This document shows, one piece after another, positions 14,742 through 15,841 of a stretch of DNA of 15,841 bases (position 1 is the first letter of the stretch; every line of letters starts with the position of its first letter). The stretch lies in the NCBI GenBank assembly GCA_035301285.1, contig DATGUN010000095.1:1-15841 (forward strand), read 5' to 3'. The stretch is from DATGUN01 sp035301285. Its GTDB lineage: Bacteria > Bacillota > Bacilli > Bacillales > Amphibacillaceae. A model generated the notes under the pieces. That model worked only from the letters and a program-made list of their open reading frames with translations, was not told where the DNA came from and ran no database searches. Position numbers and translations under genes: made by a program.

Positions 14742-14792
14742 CTTGAGGAATGGTTGGAGAAAAGTGGTATGGGTGAAACACGTTGATAAAGA

Positions 14793-14850
14793 TATAACAA
14801 AAGGCAGCTAACCTCGGAATCATAATCGATTCACTGGTTCAGCTGCCTTT
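14793..14850 (-). terminator. Terminator downstream of ptsI
   Basis: AAAGGCAGCT (14800-14809) pairs with AGCTGCCTTT (14841-14850), extended by AACC/GGTT across one bulged base, with an inner GAATC/GATTC stem. On the minus strand it is followed by TTTTGTTAT, about 150 bases past the ptsI stop. The stretch 14851-14998 between holds only a small CGACC/GGTCG hairpin and no gene. Confidence 0.75.
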
Positions 14851-14998
14851 CTCAACCTTGTTTATTTTTTAAAATCATTATAGCCCAGCAGTAGAACTGT
14901 TATTGATGGTTCAAAACTGCCACTCTTTACGTCATTCCTCAGATTCCCCACGCATATTTTACGACCTGGACTCGGTCGCTCGGGCAGTGGCTTATCCT

Positions 14999-15841
14999 TC
15001 AGTCCAACGTTTTTATGAGTTCGATCACTTCTTCTGTGGTTGATTGAGTTAGTATTTCGTCTTTGTGGGCACTGATTTTTTCTTGTGATAGTTCCTTAAT
15101 CTGAGTGCGCGCAGGCAGGATTGATGATGCGCTCATACTAAATTCATCAAGCCCAAGTCCAAGGAGGATGGGAATAGCTATGGAATCTCCCGCCATTTCA
15201 CCACACATACCAGCCCATTTCCCTTCTTGATGTGCTGCTTGAATAACGTTGTTTACCAAGTTCAGGATGGCAGGATGATAAGGTTGATAAAGATAGGAGA
15301 CGCGTTCATTCATCCGATCTGCTGCCATTGTATACTGGATTAAATCATTCGTTCCAATACTGAAAAAGTCAACTTCTTTAGCAAATTGATTTGCCGTTAC
15401 GGCGGTAGATGGAATCTCTACCATAATACCAACCTCAATATCATCAGACACAGACAAGCCTTCTTGGATTAAGTTCGCCTTTTCCTCTAATAATAAGGCC
15501 TTTGCTTGGCGAAACTCTTCCAGTGTCGCGATCATCGGGAACATAATTTTCAAATTCCCATAGACGCTTGCCCGGAGCAACGCACGAAGCTGTGGTCGAA
15601 ATACGTCATCATTTTTCAAAAGATAACGAATCGCACGGAATCCTAAAAAAGGATTTAATTCTTTGGGTAAATCCAGGTAGTTCAATTGCTTATCTCCGCC
15701 AACATCCAATGTTCGAACGACGACGGGTTTACCATCCATACTTTTGAGAACCGCTTTATATGCCTCAAATTGTTCTTCTTCAGATGGCAACTCACTTTTA
15801 CCCATGTACAGAAACTCCGTACGGTATAATCCCACACCCTC
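14999..15841 (-). CDS. ptsI: PTS Enzyme I (phosphoenolpyruvate-protein phosphotransferase), C-terminal part
   Basis: Partial: 280 residues open to the right edge, so the N-terminal HPr-binding domain and the phosphorylated His are outside the window. What is visible is the PEP-binding barrel: EGVGLYRTEFLYM at the edge, FLGFRAIRYLL, the signature DFFSIGTNDLIQYTMAADR, and GMCGEMAGD with the active-site cysteine. Enzyme I takes phosphate from PEP and passes it to HPr for all PTS sugars, and through HPr feeds CcpA control, consistent with cre-like sites elsewhere here. ptsH is expected just upstream off the window. The GTG at 15835 is an internal codon, not a start. Confidence 0.96.
   Translation of the reverse strand, partial: EGVGLYRTEFLYMGKSELPSEEEQFEAYKAVLKSMDGKPVVVRTLDVGGDKQLNYLDLPKELNPFLGFRAIRYLLKNDDVFRPQLRALLRASVYGNLKIMFPMIATLEEFRQAKALLLEEKANLIQEGLSVSDDIEVGIMVEIPSTAVTANQFAKEVDFFSIGTNDLIQYTMAADRMNERVSYLYQPYHPAILNLVNNVIQAAHQEGKWAGMCGEMAGDSIAIPILLGLGLDEFSMSASSILPARTQIKELSQEKISAHKDEILTQSTTEEVIELIKTLD

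Noticed and set aside
1..15841. Mobile element, CRISPR, tRNA, phage or toxin-antitoxin content
   Set aside because: No transposase, integrase, spaced repeat array, cloverleaf or toxin-like gene pair could be recognised on either strand.

Overview
The window looks like chromosome from a low-to-mid GC Gram-positive of the Bacillaceae, probably a moderately halophilic member (Virgibacillus/Lentibacillus/Halobacillus-like). Reasons: purine-rich Shine-Dalgarno sequences of the AAAGGAGG type, frequent GTG/TTG starts, sigma-A-type promoters, cre-like sites, a YutF-type HAD phosphatase, a PtsI, and strikingly acidic extracellular lipoproteins. The genus is inference; no rRNA or other marker is present.

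Layout, left to right. Positions 1-450 carry no gene, only inverted repeats and a probable terminator. A leftward amidohydrolase (451-1692) follows, with its own promoter, a possible 14-codon leader ORF and two cre-like sites upstream. Next come a leftward membrane protein of unknown function (2130-2876) and a DHA2-type MFS exporter (2970-4373). The exporter promoter sits beside an unusually perfect 36-bp palindrome, a likely repressor operator.

The core is a leftward cluster from 10940 down to 4558: an RpiR/MurR-type regulator, a sugar-binding lipoprotein, two MalF/MalG-type permeases, a BadF/BcrA-type amino-sugar kinase and MurQ (MurNAc-6-phosphate etherase). Read as a pathway, a MurNAc-containing wall fragment would enter unphosphorylated through the ABC importer, be phosphorylated by the kinase, and be cleaved by MurQ to GlcNAc-6-phosphate and D-lactate. 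This would replace the usual MurP PTS route. No ATPase is encoded in the cluster, so a shared MsmX-type ATPase is expected elsewhere.

Divergent from the regulator is a very acidic surface lipoprotein (11201-12349) ending in a strong terminator. It converges with a VanZ-family membrane protein (12467-12949). A YutF-like HAD phosphatase (13124-13915) converges with a small membrane protein (14053-14613). The right edge holds the C-terminal part of PTS Enzyme I (14999-15841, running off the window) with a terminator downstream. No tRNA, rRNA, CRISPR array, insertion sequence or phage gene was seen.
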